A stretch of DNA of 64,000 nucleotides, from NCBI GenBank assembly GCA_018398575.1, contig JAGTXZ010000014.1, forward strand, positions 992,001 to 1,056,000, given 5' to 3'. Under the pieces are notes generated by a model. It was not told the origin of the DNA and did not search any database. It saw only the letters and a list, made by a program, of their open reading frames with translations. Source of the stretch: Ampelomyces quisqualis (lineage: Eukaryota; Ascomycota; Dothideomycetes; Pleosporales; Phaeosphaeriaceae). Shown one piece after another: positions 22,530 through 33,882 of the stretch (positions within the stretch are counted from its first letter, which is position 1; every line of letters begins with the position of its first letter). Position numbers and translations under genes: made by a program.

Positions 22530-24226
22530 ATGACGACAAACCTCACGCCAAACCCAAGCCCACGCCCCACAATCCCCCCCCTCCGCCACGCCACACTATC
22601 AAGCCTCCACCACGCCCTATCCCAACACTCTCTCACCCCCTCGGACCTCGTACAAGCCTACTCCCTCCGCATCCACCAAACCAACCCGCACTTCCACGCC
22701 GTCATCCAACTCAACCCCACCGCCCTACCCGACGCCCACTCCCTCAACCACACACTCTACCCCGCCACCCCGCGCCCCCTCCACGGCATCCCCCTCCTCC
22801 TCAAAGATAACATCCCCACCCTCGACAGCACAAATACTACATGCGGCTCGCTGGCGCTCGTGGGCGCGCGCCCACGCTGCGAAGCAGCCGTTGCGAAGGC
22901 GCTGCGGGCCGCGGGCGCGATTGTGCTGGGGAAAGCGAATATGGCCGAGTGGAGTGGGTTTCGGTCGACGAGTGGGTGTTCTGGGTGGAGTGGGCGGGGG
23001 GGACAAGGGGTCGGGGTGTATTATGGTGGGATGAAGGCGAGCGGGAGTAGTGGTGGTTGCGCGGTTGGTGTGGCGCTGGGGTTGTGTGGTGCGGCTGTTG
23101 GGACTGAGGTATGTTTTTTTTTGGTGGTGTGTACGTGTGTGTGTGTGTCTGGGGGCTGATGGGGAGGGTAGACGTGTTATTCGATTGTTTCGCCGGCGGA
23201 GAAGGCGGGGATTGTTGGGTATAAACCGACGAGGGGGTTGATTTCTTCCGAGGGGATTATTGGGGCGTCGAAGAGGGTGGATACGGTTGGGTTGTTGACG
23301 AGGTGCGTGGAGGATGCGGTGACGATGGTAGTGGAGGTGGTTTGTCAGAGCGAGCATCTCGTGTTGGAGGAGAAGATCAAGGCTGTGCAAGGTATTGCTG
23401 TGGCTTGTTTGAGGATGGACTTGAGTGGTGTGCGCATCGGGGTGCCGTGCAATCTATCGGATCTCAAGACATTGCACAAGGACAAATTCGAACCGTTCCA
23501 GCGAGCGCTGGACGCTCTGGAACGTGCTGGCGCGACAATCGTACACCACGTCATCATCTCTGGAGCAGAAGAATACGAAGCCCTATCTCGCTCGGAAAAA
23601 CAAATCATTCTCGACACAGACATGAAGATTGCGATCAATTCGTACTTGTCTAGTCTCGCAACAAACCCGCACAATATTCACGACTTGCAAGACCTCATCG
23701 AGTTTACAAAGTCCTGTCCAGGAGAAGAATACCCGCGCCGCAACGTCGAAGGACTCGAACGCGCACAAGCGACCGATCCCGATGATGAGCTGCATCAGAG
23801 CATGCTAGCTAAAGACGAATACTTCGCCGGCGAGGGAGGAATTGAAGGCGCTTTGAACCGTCATGAATGCAATATCCTACTCATCCCCACACTTTCAGTC
23901 ACGCTGCAAACATTTGCTGCGAAAGCGGGTAGTCCAGTGATGAGTGTACCGATGGGATCATTCGCCGAGGGCACGGAGGTGGAGGTCGATGCGAAGAACG
24001 GGCTTGTTGACATCGCGCCAGGAATTCCGTAGGTCAAACCTGGTTTGTGGGAAAGAAATCGAGCTAATAGTGAATCAGGTTCTCGGCGTACGTCTTTGGA
24101 CGAGCGGCGAGCGATGAAGATGTGCTCAAGGTTGGGTATGTGCTTGAACAAGTGACAAAGGTTGGAGAAAGCTTGGTACCGTATTTGGAGCCGACGACCG
24201 AGGTGGTGGATGTACAAAGTAGTTGA
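22530..24226 (+). CDS. Amidase-signature family protein
   Basis: Three exons (22530-23108, 23172-24028, 24079-24226) total 1584 bases, 527 residues. The amidase-signature fold is shown by catalytic Lys92 in IPLLLKDN, the Ser pair in ASGSSGG (cis-Ser near 173-174), and the nucleophile Ser197 in GTETCYSIVSPA, followed by KAGIVGYKPTRGL. Members hydrolyse or transfer amides (FAAH, GatA, acetamidase-like); the substrate here is unknown. Family members usually have small residues such as GG or DG before the nucleophile, where this protein has Cys-Tyr. These residues help form the oxyanion hole, so activity may be altered. The start is the ATG at 22530, followed by a Pro-rich leader. Codon use in exon 1 is strikingly C-rich at third positions. 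Confidence 0.88.
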
Positions 24227-24722
24227 CGACGGGGTGAGCTCTTGCAGCGGTTTGGCTTTACATATATCGAAGCCGTACGATACTTTGCTTGTACAGACTC
24301 AACACCGCTCTCCTTTTCCTTCTTGTTACGACTCAATCGTGACATGGGCAAGTCGGTACGGGTGCGACGGTTCGTGCAATCTGGTACCAAGGTGACGAGT
24401 TGCTTGATTGCAACATCACCGTTAGCGAAGGTTGGTGATACCCGGAAGACGTCCAAATTCTGGGTTGGTATGACGTCTATCCGGATCGAATCAGATGTCG
24501 AGGTAGTGACATGCTTTCGAACTGGTGAAAGAGATTCGTTTGCAACCGACTTCTGATAGACATCCTTGATGGCATACGGCTGCTGGGTACAGGTTGATTG
24601 GCATCCTGCTCGCCATGCCGAGGGTCGCCGGCGACGTTGCGTTGCTTGAAAGCGATGAGAAGACGCCCTGGAGTCGGAACGTTTTTTAAGTTGCATCTTT
24701 CGCGTTCCATCTCGAGGAATAC
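24227..24722. other. Intergenic, no supported gene
   Basis: Both strands have open frames of about 100 codons or more (plus 24242-24556, minus 24795-24064), but they overlap the ends of neighbouring genes and show no domain. An upstream exon of the following gene could lie here. Confidence 0.3.
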
Positions 24723-25307
24723 ATGTCGACAACGTCGTGCACGGACCTACAGGTATGGTCACGGCTGCTGCTGAGGTATTCGTCGTCGAATCCATCTGTC
24801 GATGGTGTCCACGATTGCAGTACTCATTGCGGTTCGGACTCTTTGGGAACTAGCACGGCTGAAACGCCTGAACCACTCCTTCTCAACATGCACTTCGAAG
24901 ACCAAACGTACGTCAAGCAGCTCGATTACTCGGTATTTGCACGCTGGGAGAATGTGGAAGCCCTTCTGGCGGGCTTTGAAGCCGACGGGGCAGTCATCGA
25001 CGAGCTGTGGGACGTACGCGAAGACATGCCGATTGGCAGCGGCGACTGGAACGCACGGGTGTATCCAGGCCTGGAGGTCGACGTCACATGTTGGAAGGCC
25101 GGGTATTGGAGAGACAGGCGATCCGATCTGGATGGCGATGCAGAGGCCGAAGACGAGGAAGAACCGTGGTGGTTTGGGCGGTGGAGGATGAAGGTCGAGC
25201 AGGAGGCTGGCGAGCCGGCACACGAGCCCGGGCCCGGGGCGATGGTGGTGGGGGCCGTGGCGATGGCGACGTTTGTGGGCGTTGCGGTGGTCCTGTGCGG
25301 TGTATGA
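24723..25307 (+). CDS. Hypothetical membrane-anchored protein, possibly ubiquitin-like
   Basis: The frame encodes 194 residues from the first ATG. The middle (LDYSVFARWENVEALLAGF to VYPGLEVDVTCW, about residues 68-120) resembles in pattern the fungal ubiquitin-like domains that end in a short strand followed by MRLW-type residues. This is a weak, pattern-level resemblance. It is followed by an acidic stretch (DGDAEAEDEEE) and a single C-terminal hydrophobic segment (MVVGAVAMATFVGVAVVLCG) that would act as a tail anchor. The first 50 residues look unrelated, so the true start may be a later Met (LLNMHFED, about residue 56) or an upstream exon. Confidence 0.45.
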   Translation: MSTTSCTDLQVWSRLLLRYSSSNPSVDGVHDCSTHCGSDSLGTSTAETPEPLLLNMHFEDQTYVKQLDYSVFARWENVEALLAGFEADGAVIDELWDVREDMPIGSGDWNARVYPGLEVDVTCWKAGYWRDRRSDLDGDAEAEDEEEPWWFGRWRMKVEQEAGEPAHEPGPGAMVVGAVAMATFVGVAVVLCGV

Positions 25308-25412
25308 AGTTTGGACGTGTTGTGGAGAAGTGTTTGATACATGTCTTGGTCAGCAGGGTGGGGGCGTCAGGCTGGCAGCTGGCGGAGCGGGCAGGCAATG
25401 CAATGCGATGCC

Positions 25413-26315
25413 ATGGCTTCACGCATCGCCAACATGCGCGCGGCCATGGCCGACCTCGAGACGGCGCTGCATTCCTTCACCGCCTCGCCCTCGAGGGTCC
25501 GCGTCGTGCGCACCGTCAACGCCAGCGCGACGCAGCCACGCACGCTGTACATCCTCGACTCCTCCTTCAACCCGCCGTCGGTCGCGCACCTCGCGCTTGC
25601 GACCGCGGCGCTCCAGGCCCATGGCGTGTCCGAGAGCGCGCCATGCCGGCTGCTGCTGCTGCTCAGCACGCACAACGCAGACAAGGCGCCGGGCCCCGCC
25701 AGCTTCGCGCAGCGCCTGGCCCTGATGGCCGTCTTTGCCGCCGACTTGTCGCAACACCTGCAGCCGCCAGACACGGCCGGCATCGCCATCGACATTGGCC
25801 TCACCAAGGAGCCCTACTACAGCGACAAGTCGGCGGCCATCACGCACGCGACCCCCCGGCTCTACCCATCCGACCCGGTCCACGTCCACCTGGTTGGCTT
25901 CGACACGCTCACTCGCTTCTGCAACCCCAAGTACTATCCCCGGCACGACCCGCCCCTCTCCGCGCTGCAGCCCTTCTTCGACGCCGGCCACAGGCTGCGC
26001 GTCACGCCGCGCCCCAGCGACCCGCGCGACGCGTCGTCCCTGGACCTCGGGGCCGTCGAGGCGCAGCGCAAGTATCTGCAGCGGCTGAGGGACGGCGAGC
26101 ACGAAAGCAGCGGCTTCCGGCCTGCGTGGGGCGCGAACATCGACATGGCGCCCGCGGGAGCAGGAGTCGGCATCAGCTCCACCCGAGTCCGCGCCGCCGC
26201 AAAAGAAGGCAGGTGGGATCTGGTCAGCGGGCTCTGCACCGACGGCGTGGCCGCTTGGCTCCAAGACCAGGCGCTCTACAGCGAAGACGCGCGCGGCAGC
26301 AACACGGTGGCATGA
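25413..26315 (+). CDS. Nicotinamide mononucleotide adenylyltransferase-like protein (POF1-like)
   Basis: An intronless gene of 300 residues. The cytidylyltransferase-like nucleotidyl transferase fold is indicated by SSFNPPSVAHLAL near residues 50-62 (the GSFNPPTxGHxxL motif) and by GISSTRVRAAAKEGRW near 263-278 (the ISSTxxR motif that binds the triphosphate). VHLVGFDTLTRFCNPKYY in between is typical of the fungal POF1 group, reported to have NMN adenylyltransferase activity in yeast. The reaction would be NMN plus ATP to NAD, though POF1 has also been linked to filamentation and protein quality control. The ATG at 25413 is chosen over upstream in-frame ATGs at 25341 and 25398, which add low-complexity sequence. 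The third-position GC content is high. The next gene starts 162 bases downstream on the same strand. Confidence 0.82.
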   Translation: MASRIANMRAAMADLETALHSFTASPSRVRVVRTVNASATQPRTLYILDSSFNPPSVAHLALATAALQAHGVSESAPCRLLLLLSTHNADKAPGPASFAQRLALMAVFAADLSQHLQPPDTAGIAIDIGLTKEPYYSDKSAAITHATPRLYPSDPVHVHLVGFDTLTRFCNPKYYPRHDPPLSALQPFFDAGHRLRVTPRPSDPRDASSLDLGAVEAQRKYLQRLRDGEHESSGFRPAWGANIDMAPAGAGVGISSTRVRAAAKEGRWDLVSGLCTDGVAAWLQDQALYSEDARGSNTVA

Positions 26316-26477
26316 GCGGCAGCGCCTGGCCGCTCCTGCCTGCCGGGCACAGTGCGCTTTCCTCTGTCGTCGTCCAACCCACCTGCCGTGGCCGACTGGG
26401 GAAGTCACTCCACGTGGCTGGCCAGGGCAGTGTCAACAACCGCCTCCTCTCCCCTGCCTGTCCTCCTCACCCCCACC

Positions 26478-29400
26478 ATGGCTTCGAAGCTGTGCTGCAC
26501 GGCCGAGGACGAGGCTCGATCGGGCTCTCCCGTCCTTCCCAATGCCCGCCTCAGCGCACCGACGCCTGCGAGCCGGCCTCCTCTCGCCACCCCGCCAGGC
26601 TCACCACACAGCCATTTCACCAGTGCCCGTTCTGACGAGCTTCATGAGCTGCGACAGATCTTCGACAACGCCCGGGACAACGCCTCTGGCCGCGCTTCGC
26701 CGCCCAGAGCCCCACGACCACGCTCAAGCCGTCCGTCTATATACAGCCTTCACAGCCTGCACAAGATGACCAGCATGCGGTCCATACTGAGGCGCAAATT
26801 CTCCAAGGATCTGTCGAGGAAGACCAGCAGAGCGTCCACCCACCGCCCATCTCTGAACAAGGCCATTGACGAATGCCCGGAAACAATACTCAAACACCCC
26901 AAACCCGATCCGCAGCAACAGTTCAAGGCCACCAAGGACAACTTGCGGAATCACCTGCTCAGTGACAAGAAGCCGGCCGAAGGCGGCTATGATTCGGATG
27001 CCCAAGTCCTCGACGACGTCGCCCGAGACGTGGGCAAGAAGACGCCCAGCAAACGTCCAAGCATCCATAGCGTTGATTGGGCACCGTCGACAGGAAGGTG
27101 AGTTTTTCTCTGCTCCTGCAAGGACCAATCGCTGACAGCATCAGCAAATCAACTCCAGTATCAGCCTGCAGCACCGAACTCAAGCGCCCTGTCCCGCCCT
27201 ACCAGATCCAGAAGCCTCCACTACCATCTCTCTCAGCCCGTCTCGCACAAGTCTTCAGCACACCAAATCTGCGTGCCGAGGAGGCGAACGAACACGATCG
27301 CAAGCTGCGAAGGTCACACTCGGCAACATCTATGGGCCTGCCGAAGCCTTCGCCAATCTCCCCACTGCGATTGCCCAGTCTGACCGACCATGATCAAAAC
27401 GGTATACCTTGGTCTGAGATCATGAGCGAAAGCCTCCGTCTCTCGCAGTTTCCCGTACCGCCGCGTCGTGCGAGTCTAAAACCATCCAAGACATCTTTGG
27501 TCGGAGGCTCCAACCCCAGCCAGAAACAACAAGATGCCGGTACCGAGCATGTCCGTGATACAGATTCAATCCAAAGCCCGCAAGACACGATTCTACAGCC
27601 GTCTGCGCGTGCCATTGAGATCCGCATTCAGCAGCCGACTTCCATTGCTAGCCCTCGACCGTCCACCTCCGTTCGCCGCAACTTCCGCGAAAACGCACCT
27701 CCAGTTACAGATGCAACTACCGAGGCCATTGAAGATGAAAGCGAAGGACAAAGCCACCGTCGTTCCGTTCACCTGTACAGTATGCGCATCTCGCATCATT
27801 TGCGGTCTGGTTCGCTGCTGTCCTGGGATCAGCTTGCCGATGCACCCGACTTGCCTGCGCCGCCTCTTCTGTTGAGACAGCGCACTGTGTCTGATCAGAG
27901 CCGATTCTCCAACCCACAGGCGCAGCTTGCTCGACATGAGCGACAGACTTCAAGCTCCGGCTTCGCGAGCAACAAGGTACCCAGTAGATGGGGAAGAGTA
28001 TTACCACACGATCGTCATCTCCGAGCTGATGTTGCGTCCTCAATCTACTCCAGCAGGCCGCAGAGCCCCCCGGACAGCTTCGTTGGATCTGTGGCGAACC
28101 TGTCGCGTGCAGGTAGCGGACATCAGAATTTTAGCCATTCATCAGTGGACTTGAGAAAGCTAAGGCGCTCAATATCCTTTCCCACCGACAACGAGGAGAC
28201 TCCTCGACCTGCCCCGCGATACGGAGTGACAAATGCAGTAGCCGCTCAAGATTGCCATGTAGACACTTCATTGTTGTCAAGCTCTTTGCCGCTGGCGCGC
28301 AAAAACAGCGTTGCCGATACCAAAAAGTCAAAATTCCGAGAAGAGTTCAGCCCTTCTCCGCCGCGCAAGAAACTCACACCATCGACCTCAATTATGAAGT
28401 TCCTCAACCCGAAAAGACTGAGCTTGCGAAGTCTCAGCGAAGCCAACCTCCAGTCAGAGACACCTAGCGTTGGGGTTGACGGCCACTTCGACACCCTCCC
28501 TGTCCCTGCTGATCGAGAGCGCCGTCAATCGCGCTCCCTTATCAGCTTGCAGATGGAACAAGATGCGTTGGGCAAGAACAAGGGCGCTAATCATGTTTGG
28601 GACAAGGCACTCAAGGCTCATCAAGAGGAGAAAGCATCCATGTTTCTCCCAGAGAACAAGGATCTAGCCATCCATGCTAGTCCATTCAGAGAGCGAAGTG
28701 GAAGCATGTCTAGCCGTCGACCCAGTCACCAGGAGGATCTCGACCCCGTTGCCGAAGCCTCTTCTCCGACACCTTTCTCTGCTCCGAGTTTCGCTACGAA
28801 TGCTGTCCATGATCAGGCTCATGAGAAAATGGCATCGCTTTCGAGACGCAGTGCCACAGCAGGTAGAATCGATCTAAGCTTGGAGCAACAAGTCGCTGAA
28901 GCCTTCGACAAGCAGGGAGACGATATTGACGTAGTGGGCGCGTGGGGTCGCTACCCATCGCATACACGCACTGAACGGACGCTATCCATTGGCAAAAGAG
29001 ACCACGTTCAGGCTCGCGATTTCGCGCTCGAAGCCGCGATCAAATTTGCTTCGGCAGGGCCTTACGACTACGAGGAAGATATGATTGATCCTACGGATCG
29101 TTTACCTTCGCCACCGCTCCTGCCTGGGGAGAAGAAGCGTAAAAAGAGGGTGGGCACTGGCAAGATGGCCAAGAGTCACTCGATGACTTTTGGCAAGAGG
29201 TTAATCAAGAACTATTACTCTGGAATGTTCAAGTCATCCAGCACAGAGTTTCGCCAGCATGGCCGTGGACATCGTAGCTCCATCGCATCAGGCGGTACCC
29301 TCGAGCATCCTGAGCTAGAGTTGTTGCCCGAGGTGTTCATGGCTGATGCGACCGACGGAGCTGGTGATTGCTCGCCAGCCCATAGTCATAAGCAGGTGGT

Positions 29401-29977
29401 GCGACGTCACAGCGAACGGCATGGTGATTCAATGGCAAAGGGTAAGCTGCCAATCAAGGATTCCATGGCTACGCTTCGCCCACGTCGGAACTCATCCGCA
29501 CCCAATCTTCACGAACTCACCAACGTGAGCGACAGGGCGGATGATCATGATGGCACCCAAGACCGCGCTCGTGTCTGGTCGACCTACTATGAGACATGTG
29601 TGACATCTTTTCCGCGCGTCAGCACAGATGCCGGGTTCGCTCTGGAAGACTTTGGCGGCCTACCGCGCATCTCCTACGACAGCAAGCGAGCCTCGATGCA
29701 CTCTCACACCATGCCGTCCCGCCATGGAAAGCATTCCCGCAATCCAAGCCAGCTGAGTCGCAGGAGCCATCGGAGCAGAGGAAGTGCACAGCTCAACATC
29801 TTTTCCTTGGGTGGTGACGAGAATGATGGGGACACCGGTAGTCTGGTCAGTGTCAGGCGCAGTACCATGGATCTCATCTCCAAATTCAAAGAGCAGGAGC
29901 ATATGGAGCGAGAGCGAGTTCTCTCGCTCACTCGGGCCGAGAGCAGGCGTGAAGCTGCGCTTCTCGCCGCGTTGTAG
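26478..29977 (+). CDS. Large Ser/Arg/Pro-rich protein of unknown function
   Basis: Two exons (26478-27097 and 27145-29977) around a 47-base intron give 1150 residues. The start has a strong context (ccaccATGG). The protein is dominated by Ser, Arg, Pro and Thr with many short basic-Ser patches (RRSHSATS, RRPSHQED, RRNSSAPNL), probably disordered and heavily phosphorylated. Conserved-looking islands include QMEQDALGKNKGANHVWDK (about residue 480), a segment with ALEAAIKFASAGPYDYEED, and KRLIKNYYSGMFKSS. The last 60 residues form a likely helix (LISKFKEQEHMERERVLSL). No catalytic domain is recognised. Basophilic kinase-like sites and the coiled tail suggest a scaffold or cell-polarity factor, which is inference only. 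A long frame of this length without domain is common in Dothideomycetes. Confidence 0.8.
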
Positions 29978-30421
29978 GATATGGAATTGCGCAGGAACAG
30001 TCAGTAATGTGTAATGCTGAAGGGGATGCCTGAAGGCTATCCAGGAGTAATAAGAAGAGTAAACAATATTTATATCGATTCTTGGAGGACTATCGTAGAT
30101 ATCAGAATAGCAGTATGTATTCTTTACTGCTGTGAGTACGCTTTTTGGCAATGCTGGGTGACTACAATGTTAGTCTTCCATCCTACCATGGTTGGATGGT
30201 TTACAAAAATACATCCCAACGATTCAATTCAACCATGGAACTCGCGTCAAAAATTCAGCATTTGATGAAGTATCACCCTATAAGAATCTCTCTTCTCCTT
30301 CATGAGCTGCTCACCCACAGTCTTCCTTGACCCACGACCCAACAGCCATTCTTCCCCCTTGACAACGATTCACCTGTCACCAAACCGCCAACCCCAAACC
30401 AACCAGCCCAGCCAAGACAAA
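29978..30421. other. Intergenic, terminator and promoter region
   Basis: Holds the 3' end of the large upstream gene and a CT-rich, TATA-like (CTATAAGAATC near 30278) leader for the next frame. No other content is recognised. Confidence 0.4.
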
Positions 30422-31054
30422 ATGCCTTCATCAACAACTACTCCAGTCTTTGTCCCCCCAGCGGCCAGACAAGGCCAAGGCCAAAACGCTCCTCTCCCTT
30501 CCCTAGCCACGATGAAAAGTAACTTTGCACGCCGAGTAGGTTTTGCACAGGTCGATGATGAAGACAAAGGCGAAAATAAAGGCGAAAATGAAGAAGTGGA
30601 GATTAAACGAGGAAATCATCATCATAACGATAATGATGATAATAATGACAATGAGGTAGTAGAGAGAGGAAGAGGAAGAGGAAGAGGAAGAGGAAGAGGA
30701 AGAGGAAGAGAAAGAGAAACAGGAGAAGCCAAAAGAAAAAAACGCAGCGGACATTCTTCCAAGCTCGTTCTTGCTTCTGGTTCTACGCACACACTTTGTC
30801 CTGCTCAACCTAGACCTAAACTCACGGTTCGATTGAGGTGTCTTCGTCATGAGGCCGAGGGGCGCGAGGGGGGGGCGCTTCGGTCGTCGTCGCTGGGAGG
30901 ATGGGTGGGGGAGCGGGAGCGGTGTGATTCGCTTGTTGTGGTGGGAGGGAGGGGGAAGGGTGGTGGTGCTGCTGGGGCGGTGGGGGAGATGGGTGAGGTG
31001 GAGGCAGTGGTTTGGGCGGCGGGGGTGTTGATGGGGATGAGGGGTGGGGGTTAG
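30422..31054 (+). CDS. Hypothetical protein with an RG-repeat tract
   Basis: Single frame of 210 residues from MPSSTTTPVFVPPAARQ. The N-terminal 40 residues look conserved in style (LPSLATMKSNFARRVGFAQ). They are followed by an acidic/His-Asn-rich linker (HHHNDNDDNNDNE), an Arg-Gly tract encoded by a GAGGAA array (30664-30717), a basic patch (KRKKRSG) and a Gly-rich C-terminus that may be spurious. RG tracts often bind RNA, and the basic patch could be a nuclear signal. The 3' half has an irregular composition and may not be coding as read. An in-frame ATG at 30302 is possible. Confidence 0.4.
   Translation: MPSSTTTPVFVPPAARQGQGQNAPLPSLATMKSNFARRVGFAQVDDEDKGENKGENEEVEIKRGNHHHNDNDDNNDNEVVERGRGRGRGRGRGRGRERETGEAKRKKRSGHSSKLVLASGSTHTLCPAQPRPKLTVRLRCLRHEAEGREGGALRSSSLGGWVGERERCDSLVVVGGRGKGGGAAGAVGEMGEVEAVVWAAGVLMGMRGGG
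30664..30717 (+). repeat. (GAGGAA)n hexanucleotide array
   Basis: About nine GAGGAA-type units in tandem, ending in AGAAAGAG variants. It encodes alternating Arg and Gly in the frame above. Such arrays vary in length between strains. Confidence 0.85.
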
Positions 31055-31189
31055 AGGATAGGGAGGAAGGGGTTTTTTTTTTAATAGTCTTGTTTTGTAG
31101 GTGTGTTGTGGGTGGTAATGTCGTTGTGGAGAATACATGGCTGGTTTCTCTATGTGCTTGCTTGTTGAATTTGGAATCAGTGCTTCGTT

Positions 31190-32680
31190 TTAGTGCTTCG
31201 AGTCTACGTCTTTGCTATCGCTAACCGCGAGATGCTCGAGCTGCTCGACCGAAACTTGCGTGACGTCTGTCGCCACGGGCCGGGGGACATTTGTAACTGG
31301 CCCAGTTGACTCGGTAGTGGGTTGCCTTTGGTCTTCCTCGTCTGGTTCGAGCGATTCGTCGTCGCGGATGGGATCTGCATGTTGGTCTGATGACGAGTTT
31401 GCGTCTACCGTTTTGCGAGCCCACCATACATATCTGGCGGCCATGATGTCAGCACATGACATGTGTAGTTGGAGGAAGCGAAGGAACGTACACCTCTCCG
31501 TAATAATGCCTGTCCTTGCGTTTTGCTTCTGCTCTACATTCACTCAAGAAGACTTCGACTTCTTCTCTCGACCACTTGAGTACTCTGGTAAACAAGCCCA
31601 AAGAACTACTCGGTAGCCAATCCATGAGGTCTTCGAATACAAAGCGGCCTAGGAGCTTAAATTTGGCGCCCTTGGCCCACTTGCCAATCGGCCACTTGTA
31701 CGTCTTGAGATTGACATTGACGAAGCCCGAGTCCCGCAGCATGGGCGTGAAACGCCGCGGCATAGTGCCGTCCAAGCCAATTTTCGCCCCAGCTTCAAGG
31801 AAGAGTTGCGACCAGCGCATGAGCGGAGAATTCTCCGCCGTGACACCTGGATCCATGCATCGTAACGGAAACACAATTTCCTGGCATTCCAGATATCCGC
31901 CAGGCTTCACGTTGACGTAGGCTTGTTCGAAAAAGCGGCCCCAGTCCTTGACGGCGGCGACCATGGCACGTGTGTGTATGTAGTCGAACTGGTTGTGAAA
32001 AATCCAATCTTGTTCGCAGTCGTCGATGAGGAATTCGCAATTCGGCGGGACTTGAGCAGGTTGAATGGGCGACAAGTCTGTTCCGAGGACGCGGGCCGAG
32101 GCGTGTTCGTCGGCGAATTCAATGGACCAGATTCCTGTGCCGCAGCCCACGTCGAGAACATGTTGGACGTCTTTTGGTATCGGCGCTCGATATAACTTGC
32201 CGTCAAGGGTCAATCGAAAAGCGTGATGTTGGAGATCCAGTCTGTCCATTTCGGTCTGTCATATTGGGGGTCCTTAGTCATGGTCGTGCGGGTCAAAGAC
32301 CCGCGAGCCTTCGTTCATCTCACCTCATCATTCGGGACTGGATACTGCCCTTCGGCGTAAGCGTGATATCGCCGGCCATTTTCGTATCGGAAGTTGAAAA
32401 CTGAAGAGGTGGCAGACATTGTGTAGCTATGTGATGGCGTTAGTTAGTAGCGAGGAGTACCAGCAGAGCTCAAGGTTGCACAGCATACGAAGATTGGCCA
32501 TCGCCGCCATATGCAGAGTCGCGCTCGTCACTCTATCAACGGTCGTTAGTCGTGGAAGATGCGATGCCAAGAGGTTGGACTAACGTCTATTTCTAGCGAT
32601 GGGCCGGAGCTGCTAGCCCCATCTGTTGTAGGCTCTTCGATTGTATCATGGACACTCTCTGCGTCGTTGGCAGATGCCAT
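31190..32680 (-). CDS. LaeA-like SAM-dependent methyltransferase
   Basis: Five exons (32680-32585, 32532-32489, 32426-32324, 32255-31492, 31433-31190) total 1251 bases, 416 residues. The N-terminus is acidic and Ser-rich; YENGRRYHAYAEGQYPVPND followed by MDRLDLQHH is the signature of the LaeA/TAM-type family. SAM motif I is VLDVGCGTGIWSIEFAD; later motifs include VLGTDLSPIQP and VKPGGYLECQE. LaeA itself is a nuclear regulator of secondary metabolism and development in the velvet complex, and most paralogues have unknown targets. The last donor must be GTACGT (31491-31486), one dinucleotide inside an apparent GTGTAC. Only this keeps the frame into YVWWARK and an acidic tail (ESLEPDEEDQ) absent from LaeA. 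No secondary-metabolite cluster is adjacent. It is a paralogue, not provably LaeA. Confidence 0.88.
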
Positions 32681-33882
32681 TGCACTGATTCAAAGCAGAA
32701 GGCAAGGGAAGTGAAAGAGCGAGCCGAAGCTGGGGGCCTTCCTTCATCCATACGACTGTGAAAAATAGACGATCTCCCAGCTTTCTGGTAACCCACGGTT
32801 GGATGACCGGTATTTTAGTTGGTTACCGGTAGTGTGCCATTTATGGTGTCCCGTAGCGAATCGCGGCAGAGCTTCATCGAGAAGGAAAGACTAACGCTCG
32901 AGACATGCGATATTAGCACGCGGTTGAATCTATCGGGAGCTATTCGTGGAGACATGCAGGCTCACACGTGTGAACACGGCACGATCCGGTCGGAGCTGAG
33001 ACGCATACCAGCGAAACTGTTAAGACGTCCGACATGCTCAGATCCGGTCCCCGGCGGGGTTGTTCTCAGTCCACTCATTCAAACCAATTCGAGGACCAGC
33101 TTTAATCCGCCCAGAGACATGGTGACGTTGGTTCATGGCGCCGCGCAGACATTCCGACTTGTGATCGCGGTGCTCAAGTGGCCAAAAGCACGTATGCGAC
33201 GTCTGGATGGGGGCGGATTGCCGGGCGTAAATCGCAGTCAGCAACCGAAGCTCATGGTTAGCCTGAAGTAGGAAGATTGTCCGTCACACTAAACACTAAC
33301 GAGTCTATGAAAGTTGGACTTTTTCTTCGGCAAATGACGAATGATGACACTACAATAGGGAAAGAGACCACATGACAGCCACATTGTAGTCTTCCGATTT
33401 TCCCTCTGCAATCAGCAAGGCTCGAGACTAGACTTCAATCAATCCAATACGGTCTGCGATTACTGGACTAGAGTCCGAAGATGGACTAGTTCTTTGAGCA
33501 AGCAGGGAATGTGATTCTAAAAGGTCCCAAAGGAGCCGCCGTCCCATCGGTGAATGTCAGATGGATGAGGGATTTATCAACTTTGTTGAATAGTTGTGAG
33601 CACTCACTTGCGTGGCTGATGAAGTGGTTTGGCTAGCCAAACTTGTATCTATTCTTTCCTTAACAGGTCGTGGGTAGCTAGCTATGCGTCCAGAAGAACA
33701 CTTTCGAACCAAGTGGAAGTCCAGTTTCGCTGGAATACTCCGTACTTGCAACGCCATCCCGAACACCAATTGCTATTCAAACCAAACGCATCGGCGAAGG
33801 GGAATCCATCGCTACCTACATACACCTCGAAGCTGAAATTCAAATATAAATGCAAGAACATAGAACATGCTCTTATTGCTTC
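32681..33882. other. Intergenic, no supported gene
   Basis: Contains the shared upstream region of the methyltransferase and the 3' flank of the kelch gene. Plus-strand frames at 32819-33271 and 33629-33979 lack domains and splice logic. Confidence 0.4.

Noticed and set aside
25419..26408. 329-codon minus frame opposite the NMNAT-like gene
   Set aside because: Antisense shadow with no domain.
25007..26635. 542-codon plus frame overlapping the NMNAT-like gene
   Set aside because: Arg/Pro/His-rich shadow frame created by high third-position GC; the true frame carries the SSFNPPSVAHL and ISSTRVR motifs.
31012..31224. Small plus frames at the 3' end of the RG-repeat gene
   Set aside because: Overlap low-complexity G-rich sequence and the 3' end of the methyltransferase gene; no support.
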